64,000 nucleotides of DNA from Nocardioides potassii (GTDB taxonomy: Bacteria > Actinomycetota > Actinomycetes > Propionibacteriales > Nocardioidaceae), in assembly GCF_021648885.1 (NCBI RefSeq), contig NZ_JAKJHZ010000005.1:248001-312000 (forward strand), read 5' to 3'. This document shows positions 1 to 8,468 of this stretch, piece after piece (the first letter of the stretch is position 1; the number at the start of each line of letters is the position of its first letter). The translations under genes and the position numbers were made by a program. A model generated the notes under the pieces. That model was not told where the DNA came from. It ran no database searches and worked only from the letters and a program-made list of their open reading frames with translations.

Positions 1-335
1 ACGGCCGGATCGTCACCCCGGAGACCGGCACGATCCTCGAAGGCATCACCCGCGCCTCGATCATCGAGCTCGCCGGCAAGCTCGGCCACGCCGTCGAGGA
101 GCGGAAGTTCTCGATCGACGAGTGGCGCGACGGCGTCGCGTCGGGCGAGATCACCGAGGTCTTCGCCTGCGGCACCGCCGCGGTCGTCACCCCGGTCGGC
201 GAGCTGCGCTCGCCGTCGGCGACCACCCCGGCGCCCGCCAGCACCGAGCTCACCATGCAGATCCGCGACGCCCTCGTCGGCATGCAGTTCGGCCGCTCCG
301 AGGACACCTTCGGCTGGATGCACCGCGTCTGCTGA
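1..335 (+). CDS. ilvE: Branched-chain amino acid aminotransferase, C-terminal part
   Basis: The window opens inside this gene: the first full codon is at base 3 and the TGA is at 333-335, leaving about 110 residues. The blocks ETGTILEGITRASIIELA and EVFACGTAAVVTPVG are typical of the C-terminal half of fold-type IV PLP aminotransferases. The family performs the last, reversible transamination in Val, Leu and Ile synthesis with glutamate as donor, in the cytoplasm. The C-terminus (FGWMHRVC) looks natural, so the gene is cut only by the window edge. leuCD and cimA, elsewhere in the window, belong to the same pathway group. Confidence 0.9.
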   Translation, partial: GRIVTPETGTILEGITRASIIELAGKLGHAVEERKFSIDEWRDGVASGEITEVFACGTAAVVTPVGELRSPSATTPAPASTELTMQIRDALVGMQFGRSEDTFGWMHRVC

Positions 336-409
336 ATCGCGCGCGGGCGAGATGAAGCCGACGCGGCCCTCCGGAGGCTGCTGACCCGAACTCTCCTCCC
401 GGACCTCGA

Positions 410-415
410 TAGCCT
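410..415 (+). promoter_or_regulatory. Leaderless-type -10 element of nhaA fusion gene
   Basis: TAGCCT lies 6 bases before the GTG start at 422 and no Shine-Dalgarno sequence is present. This spacing puts the transcription start at or next to the GTG, as in leaderless actinobacterial mRNAs. Confidence 0.55.
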
Positions 416-421
416 CATGGC

Positions 422-2317
422 GTGAGCACGACCGGGGACGAAGGCCAGCACGACGACCCGGGGCAGTCGACCTGCGCCCGATCGGTGGCCTACGAGGCAC
501 AGAGCCCGCGGTCGCTGCGCGACTTCATCCGTACGGAGTCGGGCTCGGCGGGGATGCTCGTCGTGGCGTCCCTCGTCGCGCTGGTCTGGGCGAACTCCCC
601 GTGGTCGCAGTCCTACGTCGACCTCTGGCACACCGACCTGTCGATCCGGCTCGGCACGGGCGGGCTGTCGATGGACCTGCACCACTGGATCAACGACGGC
701 CTGATGGTCGTCTTCTTCTTCGTGATCGGGCTCGAGGTCCGCAAGGAGTTCGCGATCGGCGAGCTCACCGACCGCAGCCGGGCCGTCATCCCGCTCGTCG
801 CCGGCCTCGCCGGGATGCTCGTGCCGGCGGCGATCTTCCTCGCCCTGAACTCCTCGGGCGAGGAGGCGGCCGGGTGGGGTGCCGTGATCGGCACCGACAC
901 CGCCTTCCTGCTCGGCGTGATGGCGCTCGTCGGGCCGGCCGTCTCGACGCAGCTGCGGATCTTCCTGCTGACCCTCACGGTGATCGACGACATCGTCGCG
1001 GTGAGCGTCATCGGCATCGTCTACTCCGACGACCTGTCGCTCGGGGCGCTCGCGGTCGCCGCCGTCTGCCTCGTCGTGCTCGTGGTGCTGGACCGGGTCG
1101 GCGTGTGGCAGGCCGCGCCCTACGTCCTGGTCGTCCTCGTGCTCTGGGTCGCGACGCTCGAGTCGGGGGTGCACGCCTCGATCGCCGGCATGCTGAGCGG
1201 CCTGCTCGTGCCCGCGCTCGACCCCAGGCGCTCCGACGTCGAGGAGGCAGCCCGCCGGTTCCGCGCCTTCCGGCAGTCGCCGATGCCGGGTGTGCAGCGG
1301 GCCGCCCGCCGCTCGCTGACCCGCGCCATCTCGGTCAACGAGCGGCTCCAGGAGGCGCTGCACGGACCGACCAGCCACGTCGTCGTACCCGTCTTCGCCC
1401 TGGCCAACGCCGGCGTCGACCTGCGCGACGGCGTCCTGGGCGACGCCCTCGCCTCGAGGCTGATGTGGGGCATCGTGCTCGGCCTGGTCGTCGGCAAGGC
1501 GGTCGGCATCTTCGCCGGCTCGTTCGCCAGCGTCCGCCTCGGCTGGGGCCGCCTCCCGCAGGGGGTGGGTCTCGGCCACACCCTCGCCGGCGGCGCGCTG
1601 TCCGGCATCGGGTTCACGGTGTCGCTCCTGATCATCAGCCTGGCCTTCGACTCCACGCGCCTCCAGGACCAGGCGCGCGTCGGCGTGCTCCTCGCGGCCG
1701 TGCTCGCGAGCCTCGCGGGCTGGGCGGCCTTCCGCTTCTCCGCGCGGGTGCTGGGCCAGGACGACGCCGCCCTGCCCCGCATCCTCAGCCGTCCGGTCGA
1801 CCCGGCACGCGACCACGTCGCCGGACCGGTCGATGCGCCGCTGACGCTGGTGGAGTACCTCGACTACGAGTGCCCGTTCTGCGCGCGCGTCAGCGGCGTC
1901 GGCGACGAGCTGCGCGCCCACTTCGGCGACCGCCTGCGCTACGTCACCCGGCACCTGCCGCTGCCCGTCCACCCGCACGCCGAGCTCGCCGCGCTCGCGG
2001 TGGAGGCGGCCGCCCGGCAGGGTCGGTTCTGGGAGATGCACTCCGTGCTCTTCGAGAACCAGGACGAGCTCGAGCTCGAGGACCTCGTCGGCTACGCGGC
2101 CGAGATCGACCTCGACGTCGAGCAGTTCATGCGCGACCTCGACGACGACGAGATCGCCCGGCACGTCGAGCACGACGTCGCGTCCGCCGAGGCGAGTGGT
2201 GTCCGCGGCACGCCCACCTTCTTCGTCGGCGACACCCGCCACGTCGGTCCGTACGACGCGCGCAGCCTGATCGCGGCCCTCGAGGCGACGCCCGAGGCGA
2301 GGTCCGTCCGCGGCTGA
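422..2317 (+). CDS. nhaA: Na+/H+ antiporter NhaA fused to a C-terminal DsbA-like thioredoxin domain
   Basis: Residues about 30-440 are an NhaA antiporter with many hydrophobic segments. It carries the conserved Asp pair in [10 protein letters not shown] (D189/D190), the Na+ and H+ binding pair of the family, which exports Na+ in exchange for H+ across the plasma membrane. Residues about 455-625 form a separate DsbA/thioredoxin-like domain: [19 protein letters not shown] with a CPFC redox motif at 484-487, and a cis-Pro loop [10 protein letters not shown]. At 631 aa it is about 240 residues longer than plain NhaA. The GTG at 422 fits the leaderless TAGCCT element. Which side of the membrane the redox domain occupies, and its partner, cannot be read from sequence. 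NhaA-DsbA fusions are known in other Actinobacteria. Confidence 0.93.
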   Translation: MSTTGDEGQHDDPGQSTCARSVAYEAQSPRSLRDFIRTESGSAGMLVVASLVALVWANSPWSQSYVDLWHTDLSIRLGTGGLSMDLHHWINDGLMVVFFFVIGLEVRKEFAIGELTDRSRAVIPLVAGLAGMLVPAAIFLALNSSGEEAAGWGAVIGTDTAFLLGVMALVGPAVSTQLRIFLLTLTVIDDIVAVSVIGIVYSDDLSLGALAVAAVCLVVLVVLDRVGVWQAAPYVLVVLVLWVATLESGVHASIAGMLSGLLVPALDPRRSDVEEAARRFRAFRQSPMPGVQRAARRSLTRAISVNERLQEALHGPTSHVVVPVFALANAGVDLRDGVLGDALASRLMWGIVLGLVVGKAVGIFAGSFASVRLGWGRLPQGVGLGHTLAGGALSGIGFTVSLLIISLAFDSTRLQDQARVGVLLAAVLASLAGWAAFRFSARVLGQDDAALPRILSRPVDPARDHVAGPVDAPLTLVEYLDYECPFCARVSGVGDELRAHFGDRLRYVTRHLPLPVHPHAELAALAVEAAARQGRFWEMHSVLFENQDELELEDLVGYAAEIDLDVEQFMRDLDDDEIARHVEHDVASAEASGVRGTPTFFVGDTRHVGPYDARSLIAALEATPEARSVRG

Positions 2318-2419
2318 GGGACCGGCGTTCCAACGACCAGCCGTCTCCACCGAACGGCCGACCCAGGTCCGGCCCGCGGGCCGATGCCCGCGCACGAGGC
2401 GCGCACTGATGCTCGTCCC

Positions 2420-3136
2420 ATGACGACGCTCGCTCCACGACCGGCCGCCCCGCCGCGCATCCACCGCGACTGGTGGGTCCCCGCCTCGCTCATCGCGCTG
2501 ACCGCCGTGCCGGCGATCGCCGGGGCCGCCCGGCTGGTCGACCTGTCCACCGGACCGACGGCGGAGAACGCGCGGTTCTCCGATCTGCCACTGCCGATCG
2601 TCGTCCACATCGTCGGCGCGACGACGTACTGCATCCTGGGCGCCTTCCAGCTCCAGCCGTCGCTCCGGCGACGCCGCCCGGCTTGGCACAGGTGGAGCGG
2701 CCGCGTCCTCGTGCCCGCCGGCATCGCCGCCGGCCTCAGCGGGATCTGGATGTCGGTCTTCTCGGACCTGCCCGCGCACGACAATGCCACGCTGATGTGG
2801 CTCCGCCTGGTCTTCGGATCCCTGATGGTCGCGGGGCTCGTGCTTGGCCTGCTCGCGATCCGCCGCCGCGACGTCGTCACCCACCAGCGGTGGATGGCGA
2901 GGTCGTACGCCGTCGCGCAGGGCGCCGGGACGCAGGCGCTGTTCCTGCTGCCCTACGTCGTGCTTGTCGGCCAGCCGTCCGGCAACCCGAAGGCGCTCGT
3001 CATGGGTTTGGCCTGGGTGGTGAACCTCACCGTGGCGGAGTGGCTCGTGCGCCGGTCAGTCGCCGGCAGGATGCCGGTCGCGAAAGGCGCGAAGTCGGAC
3101 GAGGAGATCGGTTCCGGCGGCCTTCGACACCGGTGA
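2420..3136 (+). CDS. DUF2306-type multipass membrane protein
   Basis: About 238 residues with six or seven hydrophobic segments, beginning at MTTLAPRPAAPP. Conserved-looking residues include HIVGATTYCILGAFQ, RRRPAWHRWSGR and VTHQRWMARSYA, which match the pattern of DUF2306 membrane proteins. No biochemical role is established for the family. An in-frame ATG at 2384 exists, but the 12 residues it adds are polar and unlike a membrane protein N-terminus, so 2420 is preferred. The last 81 bases overlap the convergent NERD gene. Confidence 0.7.
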   Translation: MTTLAPRPAAPPRIHRDWWVPASLIALTAVPAIAGAARLVDLSTGPTAENARFSDLPLPIVVHIVGATTYCILGAFQLQPSLRRRRPAWHRWSGRVLVPAGIAAGLSGIWMSVFSDLPAHDNATLMWLRLVFGSLMVAGLVLGLLAIRRRDVVTHQRWMARSYAVAQGAGTQALFLLPYVVLVGQPSGNPKALVMGLAWVVNLTVAEWLVRRSVAGRMPVAKGAKSDEEIGSGGLRHR

Positions 3137-3820
3137 GGTGGGGAGGCTCGACAACGGGATGAGCTTCGTTCCGTCGACGAAGTGCACCCCTTCGATGACG
3201 TGGGTCTCAGGCATGCTGCGCCGCGCAGGCCCCCACATGACGATGCAAGGGGTTACATGGACGGACGTGCTGGAGGCTCGCCGCCGACCAGACCTGTCGA
3301 CGGGCAGCACCGTGCGTGCGACCGCCTCCGTGCGCACACGTGCGCGAGCCGCCGACGCCGCCATGTCGACGACTCCCGCCCGCGTGACGTCGGTGCGGAA
3401 CTTGGAGTCCAGAACCACCACACCCCCGGACCGTGTGACGACTACATGATCGAGATCGCCGCTCTGGAGTGGAATGCTGTCGACCCACCCCCAGACGAGA
3501 CTGCGCTTCTTCGCGCGCTGGAGCTCCGACCGGGTGTTGTCCTCGCCCCACGCACCGCGCAGCTGATGCACGGCTCGAGGCTCGTGAGCCAGCACAGCGC
3601 TGTTGAGGAGGTGAAGCACGGTTGCCACGAGCGCGGCGTGCAGGACACCAACCGCGTACCAGCCGGGTCGACTGGGGTACACGACGACCAAGCAGGTCGC
3701 GACGAGCCCAGACGCCAGAAAGACCACGCACGCGACGAGGACGACCTTCCTGTTGCTCCTCACCCATCGCACGCGTAACTGGCGCAGCTCGCGACTCGGA
3801 TACGACGTGACCCTGCCCAT
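3056..3820 (-). CDS. NERD-domain membrane protein
   Basis: About 254 residues. Two hydrophobic segments near the N-terminus (VVLVACVVFLASGL and VGVLHAALVATVLHLL) are followed by a NERD domain. The domain shows GAWGEDNTRSEL, DHVVVTRSGGVVVLDSKF and a basic C-terminal part, the GE / DHv / (D/E)sK pattern of nuclease-related domains with a restriction-endonuclease-like fold. The family is suspected to act on DNA, but most members are untested. The ATG at 3820 has GGGGG just upstream; an in-frame start at 3853 is possible. Its codon use is visibly less GC-biased than its neighbours', which may hint at acquisition. It overlaps the convergent DUF2306 gene by 81 bases. Confidence 0.72.
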   Translation of the reverse strand: MGRVTSYPSRELRQLRVRWVRSNRKVVLVACVVFLASGLVATCLVVVYPSRPGWYAVGVLHAALVATVLHLLNSAVLAHEPRAVHQLRGAWGEDNTRSELQRAKKRSLVWGWVDSIPLQSGDLDHVVVTRSGGVVVLDSKFRTDVTRAGVVDMAASAARARVRTEAVARTVLPVDRSGRRRASSTSVHVTPCIVMWGPARRSMPETHVIEGVHFVDGTKLIPLSSLPTSPVSKAAGTDLLVRLRAFRDRHPAGD

Positions 3821-3896
3821 GATCCCCCAATCGGTGACGACCGATCCCACCACGACAAAGAGGCGCGCGAGGGAAAACAGAAGTCCGTGGGCCGGC

Positions 3897-5210
3897 CTAC
3901 GTCCGTCGCCTGAACCTCACGTCACCGTTGCTGAGCCGCTCGACGATGAAGGCGAGGTCGTGGGCGCGGTGGTGATGGTGGGGGCAGAGGAGCACGCCGT
4001 CGTCGACGTCGGTGTGTCCGCCGTCGGTCCAAGCGACCCAGTGGTGGGCCTCCGCCCAGGTGCCGGGGATGTCGCAGCCCTCGGCGCGGCACGTGCGATC
4101 GCGCAGGAGCATTGCTCGGCGCTGAGGTGCGGTGAACAGGCGACGGGCGCGGCCGAGGTCCAGGACCTCGGAGGCGCCCCCGAGGACCGCCGGCATGATG
4201 CGCGCGCTGCACGCGAGACGTCGGGCCTGCGCGGCAGTGATCGTCTCACCGGCGCACGGATCGGTGTGGGGGTTGCTCGGCAGCGTGCCGGCGCCCAGCA
4301 GGTCGGCTGATGCGAGGTCCGCGAGCAGTGACTCAAACGGAATGGTCACGATCACCGCGGTCGCATCGCCGCCGTTGACCGGCAGCCTCGTCGGGTCGAG
4401 GGTCTCGAGCAGCTGGCAGAAGGCCTCGCCGAGTCGCCGGGGGAAGGGGAGTCGGGCGACCGGGTCGTCGGCGGTGGGGCCGGACGCGGCGGTATCGGCG
4501 GTGGCTCCAGGCACACCCAACGGAGCAGCGTCACGGCGTGGGTTGGCATAGGCCGCGGGGTAGGTGGCCAGGCGGGTGGCGACGGCATCAGGGAGGCGCG
4601 CCGAGAGCCGGGTCGTGCCGTCACCGACCCGACGCAGCATCAGACGCGTGCGCCGGCGCCCTTCGTCCTCCAGCGCGGCGAGTCGCCTGCCCTCCGCCTC
4701 GTCCAGCAGGTCAGGGGCGACCACGGCCAGGATGTGGCGCCCGACGCGGGCGAGCGGCTTGGGTGCGAAGCGCTCCGCGTGCTCGATCAGTGCCGCCTCG
4801 GCACGAGCTAGCACGTGGCGCGGGACCTCGTCGGGCAGTGCTTCGAGCGAGCGGACGATGACCTTGGCCTGCGCCGTCGACACGCGGCCCTCGCGCATGG
4901 CTGCGCCGAGCTCGCCCCAGCGACGGTCGATCGCGACTCCGAGCGTGAGGTCGGAACGCGCGTCCTCGAACCGACCTCGCGTTGCGTCCGCCACCCAGTC
5001 GGCGACGTCCCGCGCGCCGGTCTCCGCGGCGACGTCGCCGGCGTCGGCCATGATTCGCAAGCGCAGCTCCGCCAGGCGCGCCTCCAGGCGGACGAGCTCG
5101 CGCAGCGCTTGTGCCTTGTCCCCGGTGGCCATGAAGGCCGGATTGGTGTCGCCGACGCCCTTCAGGGCTTCGTCGATGAGGCACGACGCGACGAGGATCG
5201 GGTGGGTCAC
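3897..5210 (-). CDS. DUF222 / HNH endonuclease-domain protein (13E12-repeat family)
   Basis: 437 residues. The N-terminal two thirds match DUF222 (ALRELVRLEARLAELRLR, WGELGAAMREGRVSTAQAKV, VRSLEALP). The C-terminus is an HNH nuclease motif: CRAEGC, WAEAHHWVAW, DVDDGVLLCPHHHHRAHD. Such proteins are abundant and multicopy in Actinobacteria, often linked to repeats. The HNH domain should bind a metal and cut DNA, but the in vivo target is not known. The GTG at 5210 follows an AGGAGG Shine-Dalgarno. A LexA-type box and a TATGAT -10 lie upstream, suggesting DNA-damage control. Confidence 0.85.
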   Translation of the reverse strand: MTHPILVASCLIDEALKGVGDTNPAFMATGDKAQALRELVRLEARLAELRLRIMADAGDVAAETGARDVADWVADATRGRFEDARSDLTLGVAIDRRWGELGAAMREGRVSTAQAKVIVRSLEALPDEVPRHVLARAEAALIEHAERFAPKPLARVGRHILAVVAPDLLDEAEGRRLAALEDEGRRRTRLMLRRVGDGTTRLSARLPDAVATRLATYPAAYANPRRDAAPLGVPGATADTAASGPTADDPVARLPFPRRLGEAFCQLLETLDPTRLPVNGGDATAVIVTIPFESLLADLASADLLGAGTLPSNPHTDPCAGETITAAQARRLACSARIMPAVLGGASEVLDLGRARRLFTAPQRRAMLLRDRTCRAEGCDIPGTWAEAHHWVAWTDGGHTDVDDGVLLCPHHHHRAHDLAFIVERLSNGDVRFRRRT

Positions 5211-5387
5211 GGCGCCTCCTCCTCTCGACGACGGATCCCGCGGGGTCGCGCGGTGATCAACGGTCGTCGCTCCTGGAGGCCCGGCGCACCGGACTATTAC
5301 TTACCCTCGCAACTCGCTCACCTCGAGGCCGGGAAGGCGCATCGGTGCCACTTGTCCGACGGCCCGGGATCTAGGAGCGTGGGTTCG

Positions 5388-5393
5388 ATCATA
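5388..5393 (-). promoter_or_regulatory. Probable -10 element for the DUF222/HNH gene
   Basis: Read on the minus strand this is TATGAT, one of the most consensus-like -10 hexamers in the window. The hexamer 18 bases upstream (TTCGCT) overlaps the LexA-type box at 5414-5427. Transcription would start near 5381, giving a leader of roughly 170 bases before the GTG at 5210. Confidence 0.5.
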
Positions 5394-5413
5394 TCGCCCC
5401 CGTGACGCGAAAG

Positions 5414-5427
5414 CGAACATATGTTCG
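5414..5427. promoter_or_regulatory. LexA-type SOS box
   Basis: CGAACATATGTTCG is a perfect 14-base palindrome that fits the Gram-positive SOS box CGAAC-N4-GTTCG. It overlaps the -35 position of the minus-strand promoter for the DUF222/HNH gene. The plus strand has no gene start nearby, and the other minus-strand gene ends at 5451, so the HNH gene is the only plausible target. Confidence 0.75.
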
Positions 5428-5450
5428 GTAAAGGTCATGTTGAGGTTCCA

Positions 5451-5813
5451 TCAAGGCACGCGGCCGGCACACCGGATGCAGAGCCGCGCCGCCGGCAGCG
5501 CCTCGAGCCTGGCCGCACCGATCGGCGCACCGCAGCGCTCGCAGACGCCGTACGTCCCTGCGTCGACCCGGGCGAGCGCGGCGTCGAGCTCGGCCAGGTG
5601 GCCGCGCACCTGCTTGATGAGTGCGCCGATCTGCGAGCGCTCGAAGGCGATGGTCGCGCCCTCGGGGTCGTGCTCGTCGTCGGCGTTGGTGTCGAGCGAG
5701 GCGGCGACGATCGACTCGTGGTCGCCGGTCAGGCTGGCAAGCCGCGCGAGCGAGACCTCACGCTCCTCGGCCAGTCGTCGTCGTGCTGCGCCTGACTCGT
5801 CCACCACCCACAC
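5451..5813 (-). CDS. TraR/DksA-type C4 zinc-finger protein
   Basis: About 120 residues. An N-terminal helical region rich in Arg, Glu and Leu (RLAEEREVSLARLASL, HLAELDAALARVDAGTYG) is followed by CERCGAPIG and CIRCAG, the C4 zinc finger of the DksA/TraR family. DksA-like proteins insert a coiled coil into the RNA polymerase secondary channel. Short actinobacterial forms like this lack a proven role. Starts are ambiguous: GTG codons lie at 5813, 5807 and 5804, none with a clear Shine-Dalgarno. The gene diverges from the kinase gene across about 70 bases. Confidence 0.82.
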   Translation of the reverse strand: MWVVDESGAARRRLAEEREVSLARLASLTGDHESIVAASLDTNADDEHDPEGATIAFERSQIGALIKQVRGHLAELDAALARVDAGTYGVCERCGAPIGAARLEALPAARLCIRCAGRVP

Positions 5814-5869
5814 GCTAGCCGGGGAGCCCGACAGCGCGCCGGATGACAGGGATCGCCGTTCACCGCCCG

Positions 5870-5875
5870 TATCCT
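5870..5875 (+). promoter_or_regulatory. Leaderless-type -10 element of the kinase gene
   Basis: TATCCT sits 6 bases before the GTG at 5882. No ribosome binding site precedes that codon, which supports 5882 as both transcription and translation start. Confidence 0.55.
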
Positions 5876-5881
5876 CATGAG

Positions 5882-7618
5882 GTGACGACGTCCCCACAGG
5901 CGCCGCCGCCCGGGCTGACCGTCGGCGGCTACGCGCTGCGCGCCCGGCTCGGCGAAGGTGGCATGGGCGTGGTGCACCTCGGCCAGAAGCCCGGGGAGCG
6001 GCCCGTCGCGATCAAGGTCCTGCGCCCGCACGTCGTCGGCGACGACGAGGCGCGGCGCCGGCTGGCGCGCGAGGTCAGCTCGCTGAGCCGCGTCCGCAGC
6101 CGGCGGATCGCCGAGATCGTCGACGCGGACCCGTGGGGCGAGATCCCCTACGTCGCCACCCGCTACGTCCCCGGCCTCTCGCTGCACGACCACGTGCAGG
6201 AGGAGGGGCCGCTCGAGGGTGACGACCTGCTGTGGTTCGCCGACTGCCTCGCCGAGGCGCTCGAGGCCGTCCACGACGTCGGCGTCCTGCACCGCGACAT
6301 CAAGCCGTCCAACGTCATCATGGAGGGCCGCACGCCGATCCTCATCGACTTCGGCCTCGCCCGCGTCGCCGACGACTCGCGCATCACGATGAACGGCTGG
6401 CTGCTCGGCACCCCGGGCTACCTCGCGCCCGAGATCCTGTACGGCGACGACGCCACCGCCGCGTCCGACGTGCACGCCTGGGCCGCCACCGTGGCGTACG
6501 CCGGCACCGGCCGCGCGCCGTTCGGCCGCGGGCCGTCGGTGGCGATCATGGACCGCGTCCGCCGCGGCGAGCACGACCTGAGCGGCCTCGACCCGCTGGT
6601 CCTCGAGCTCGTCGAGGAGGCGCTCGCGCCCGACGCCGAGGACCGGCCCTCGCTCGACGAGGTGCGTGACTGGCTGGAGGACCTGGCCGGTGACGAGCCG
6701 GCCGAGCCGCGCCAGACCTCGGTGCCGCACCCGGTGACGCTGCCCTACGTCGCCGGCGTGCGCCAGGACCTCGAGGCGCCGACCGCGGTGGGCACCGGCG
6801 TCGTACCTCCCGCCGGGGCTGCCGAGCCGGTGCACTGGTCGTCGGACTGGGGCGCGGACCGCTACTCCGAGGACCGGTACTCCGAGGACCGGTGGGACGA
6901 CCCGCGCAACGACCTCTACGGCGACCGGCACGCACAGGGCTGGGGCGAGGCCGGGACGGTCCCGCACCGCCGGACGCGGGTGCTCCCGGACGGTTCGGTG
7001 GAGTACGTCGGCGACTACGGCACCCCGCGCGAGCACGTGCCGGCGGGGGAGCGGCTGCGTCGCGGGCTGAGCCTGCTGGCGCTCGGCGGCGTGGTGGCCG
7101 GCGGCATCGCCTGTGCGCCCTACCTCGCGCTCGCGGTCCTGTTCCTCGCCACCTGGCTGCTGCGCAGCGGCTCGCTCGCGGCGTCGTCCGCGGGCAGCAG
7201 GCGGGACCGGCGCGGCGCGAAGTGGTACGACGGCATCCAGCTGCTGCTCGCCGCCCCGTGGCACGTCGTCGCCGGGCTCGGCGGTGCGATCCTGCTCATG
7301 CTCTGGAGCGTCGGCATCGCGGCGGCGGTCGCCCTGCTCTGCTTCGCCGCCTCGCTCCCGGTGCTGACCTCGCTCGCCGTGATCGGAGGCTTCTTCGCCG
7401 TCGGCACGTGGTGGGGCCCGGGGTCGGAGCGCGTGCGTTCGCCGATCCACCGCGTGGTCGACCCGCTCGCCCGCCGTGGTGTGCCGTGGCTGATCGTCAC
7501 GCTCCTCGTCGCCGCGCTCGGGTCGGGCCTGGGCGCCGCGGCCTCGGAGTCCGGCACCCGCTGGGCGCCGTACGACGACGCGCCGTTCGCTGGCGTGCGC
7601 GTGCCGGGCTGGCTCTGA
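5882..7618 (+). CDS. Membrane-anchored Ser/Thr protein kinase
   Basis: 578 residues from the GTG at 5882. Residues about 15-275 are a Hanks-type kinase: GEGGMGVVHLG (P-loop), VAIKVL (ATP lysine), HRDIKPSNVI (catalytic loop), DFGLAR (metal-binding) and GTPGYLAPE (activation segment). A linker with a tandem DRYSEDRYSEDRW follows, then four or five hydrophobic segments in the C-terminal 200 residues. It lacks the single TM plus PASTA repeats of PknB, so its C-terminal membrane module is of another kind and its signal is unknown. It phosphorylates Ser/Thr of cytoplasmic targets by family inference. The leaderless -10 at 5870 decides the start. Confidence 0.92.
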   Translation: MTTSPQAPPPGLTVGGYALRARLGEGGMGVVHLGQKPGERPVAIKVLRPHVVGDDEARRRLAREVSSLSRVRSRRIAEIVDADPWGEIPYVATRYVPGLSLHDHVQEEGPLEGDDLLWFADCLAEALEAVHDVGVLHRDIKPSNVIMEGRTPILIDFGLARVADDSRITMNGWLLGTPGYLAPEILYGDDATAASDVHAWAATVAYAGTGRAPFGRGPSVAIMDRVRRGEHDLSGLDPLVLELVEEALAPDAEDRPSLDEVRDWLEDLAGDEPAEPRQTSVPHPVTLPYVAGVRQDLEAPTAVGTGVVPPAGAAEPVHWSSDWGADRYSEDRYSEDRWDDPRNDLYGDRHAQGWGEAGTVPHRRTRVLPDGSVEYVGDYGTPREHVPAGERLRRGLSLLALGGVVAGGIACAPYLALAVLFLATWLLRSGSLAASSAGSRRDRRGAKWYDGIQLLLAAPWHVVAGLGGAILLMLWSVGIAAAVALLCFAASLPVLTSLAVIGGFFAVGTWWGPGSERVRSPIHRVVDPLARRGVPWLIVTLLVAALGSGLGAAASESGTRWAPYDDAPFAGVRVPGWL

Positions 7619-7695
7619 GCCGGGACGCGCGTCACACGTTCGAGTGACCGCGAACGGGGTACGGGGCTCGCTCCGACGTACGTGAGGAGCAACGC

Positions 7696-8334
7696 ATGAC
7701 CGAGCAGCCCGACCCGGCCGACATCGAGACCGAGATCGGCACCGACCCCGCCGTGGACATCACCGGGGACAGCACCGACAACGAGAGCTACCACGGCTAC
7801 AGCGTCGACGACGAGACGCAGCCGCAGAGCACCGGTGACAGCCTGGTGGACGACCGCGGCCTGCCGGAACCGCTCGACGAGGGCTACTCGCCGCCGGAGA
7901 AGTGGTCGGCGGCGCAGGGCTTCGGCAACACGCCGCTCGAGGAGAGCATGGGTGAGTCGCTCGATCAGCGCGTGGCGCAGGAGGTGCCGGAGCCGGACCC
8001 CTACGAGCGCGCCGACGAGGAGGCCGAGCGCGGCGACCTCGCACCGTTGGTCGCCGAGGACTCCAGCGACGGCGAGGCCGTGCAGGCCGAGGTCGAGGGT
8101 GACGACGGCGACCGGGCGGGCCGCCTGGTGGCCGAGGACGAGGGCGTGCGCACCGACACCGAGAAGGACCTGGTCGCCCAGGACGTGGGCATCGACGGCG
8201 CCGCCGCCGGTGCCGAGGAGGCCGCGGTCCACGTCGTCGACGACCCGGAGGTCGACTCGGAGGCCGACGCGCTGGCCGACGCCGCCCTGCTCGACGGCGA
8301 GGTCGTCGACGAGGAGCCCGACGGCACGGAGTGA
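7696..8334 (+). CDS. DUF5709 acidic protein
   Basis: 212 residues, strongly acidic with no hydrophobic segment. The N-terminal half has the DUF5709 pattern (PLDEGYSPPEKW, FGNTPLEESMGESLDQRVAQE). The C-terminal half is low-complexity Asp/Glu/Ala. Function is unknown; actinobacterial homologues are cytoplasmic and uncharacterised. A good Shine-Dalgarno (GAGGAG) lies 6 bases before the ATG. A strong hairpin follows the stop codon, so it is probably a single-gene unit. Confidence 0.75.
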   Translation: MTEQPDPADIETEIGTDPAVDITGDSTDNESYHGYSVDDETQPQSTGDSLVDDRGLPEPLDEGYSPPEKWSAAQGFGNTPLEESMGESLDQRVAQEVPEPDPYERADEEAERGDLAPLVAEDSSDGEAVQAEVEGDDGDRAGRLVAEDEGVRTDTEKDLVAQDVGIDGAAAGAEEAAVHVVDDPEVDSEADALADAALLDGEVVDEEPDGTE

Positions 8335-8342
8335 GTCGTGGG

Positions 8343-8368
8343 CCGGTCCGGCCGCTCGGCCGGACCGG
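8343..8368 (+). terminator. GC-rich hairpin after the DUF5709 gene
   Basis: CCGGTCCGGCCG and CGGCCGGACCGG form a perfect 12-bp stem with a CT loop, 8 bases after the stop codon. It has no U tract, which is common for high-GC actinobacterial terminators. Confidence 0.6.
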
Positions 8369-8381
8369 TTCGCCCTCGGGC

Positions 8382-8410
8382 TTGGCACCCCCGCGATCCC
8401 GACCTACGTT
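8382..8410 (+). promoter_or_regulatory. Promoter of the metallopeptidase gene
   Basis: TTGGCA at 8382-8387 and TACGTT at 8405-8410 are separated by exactly 17 bases. This is a good housekeeping-sigma promoter, about 50 bases upstream of the TTG start at 8469. Confidence 0.6.
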
Positions 8411-8468
8411 GGGACGAGTCCGCTCGGGGGCAGAGTGTCCTCCGAGCCATCTCTCGGAGGTCGATCCC

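Noticed and set aside
422..2409. Alternative long plus-strand frame starting at 601 within nhaA
   Set aside because: Arg/Pro-rich out-of-frame translation of a gene with clear NhaA and DsbA motifs.
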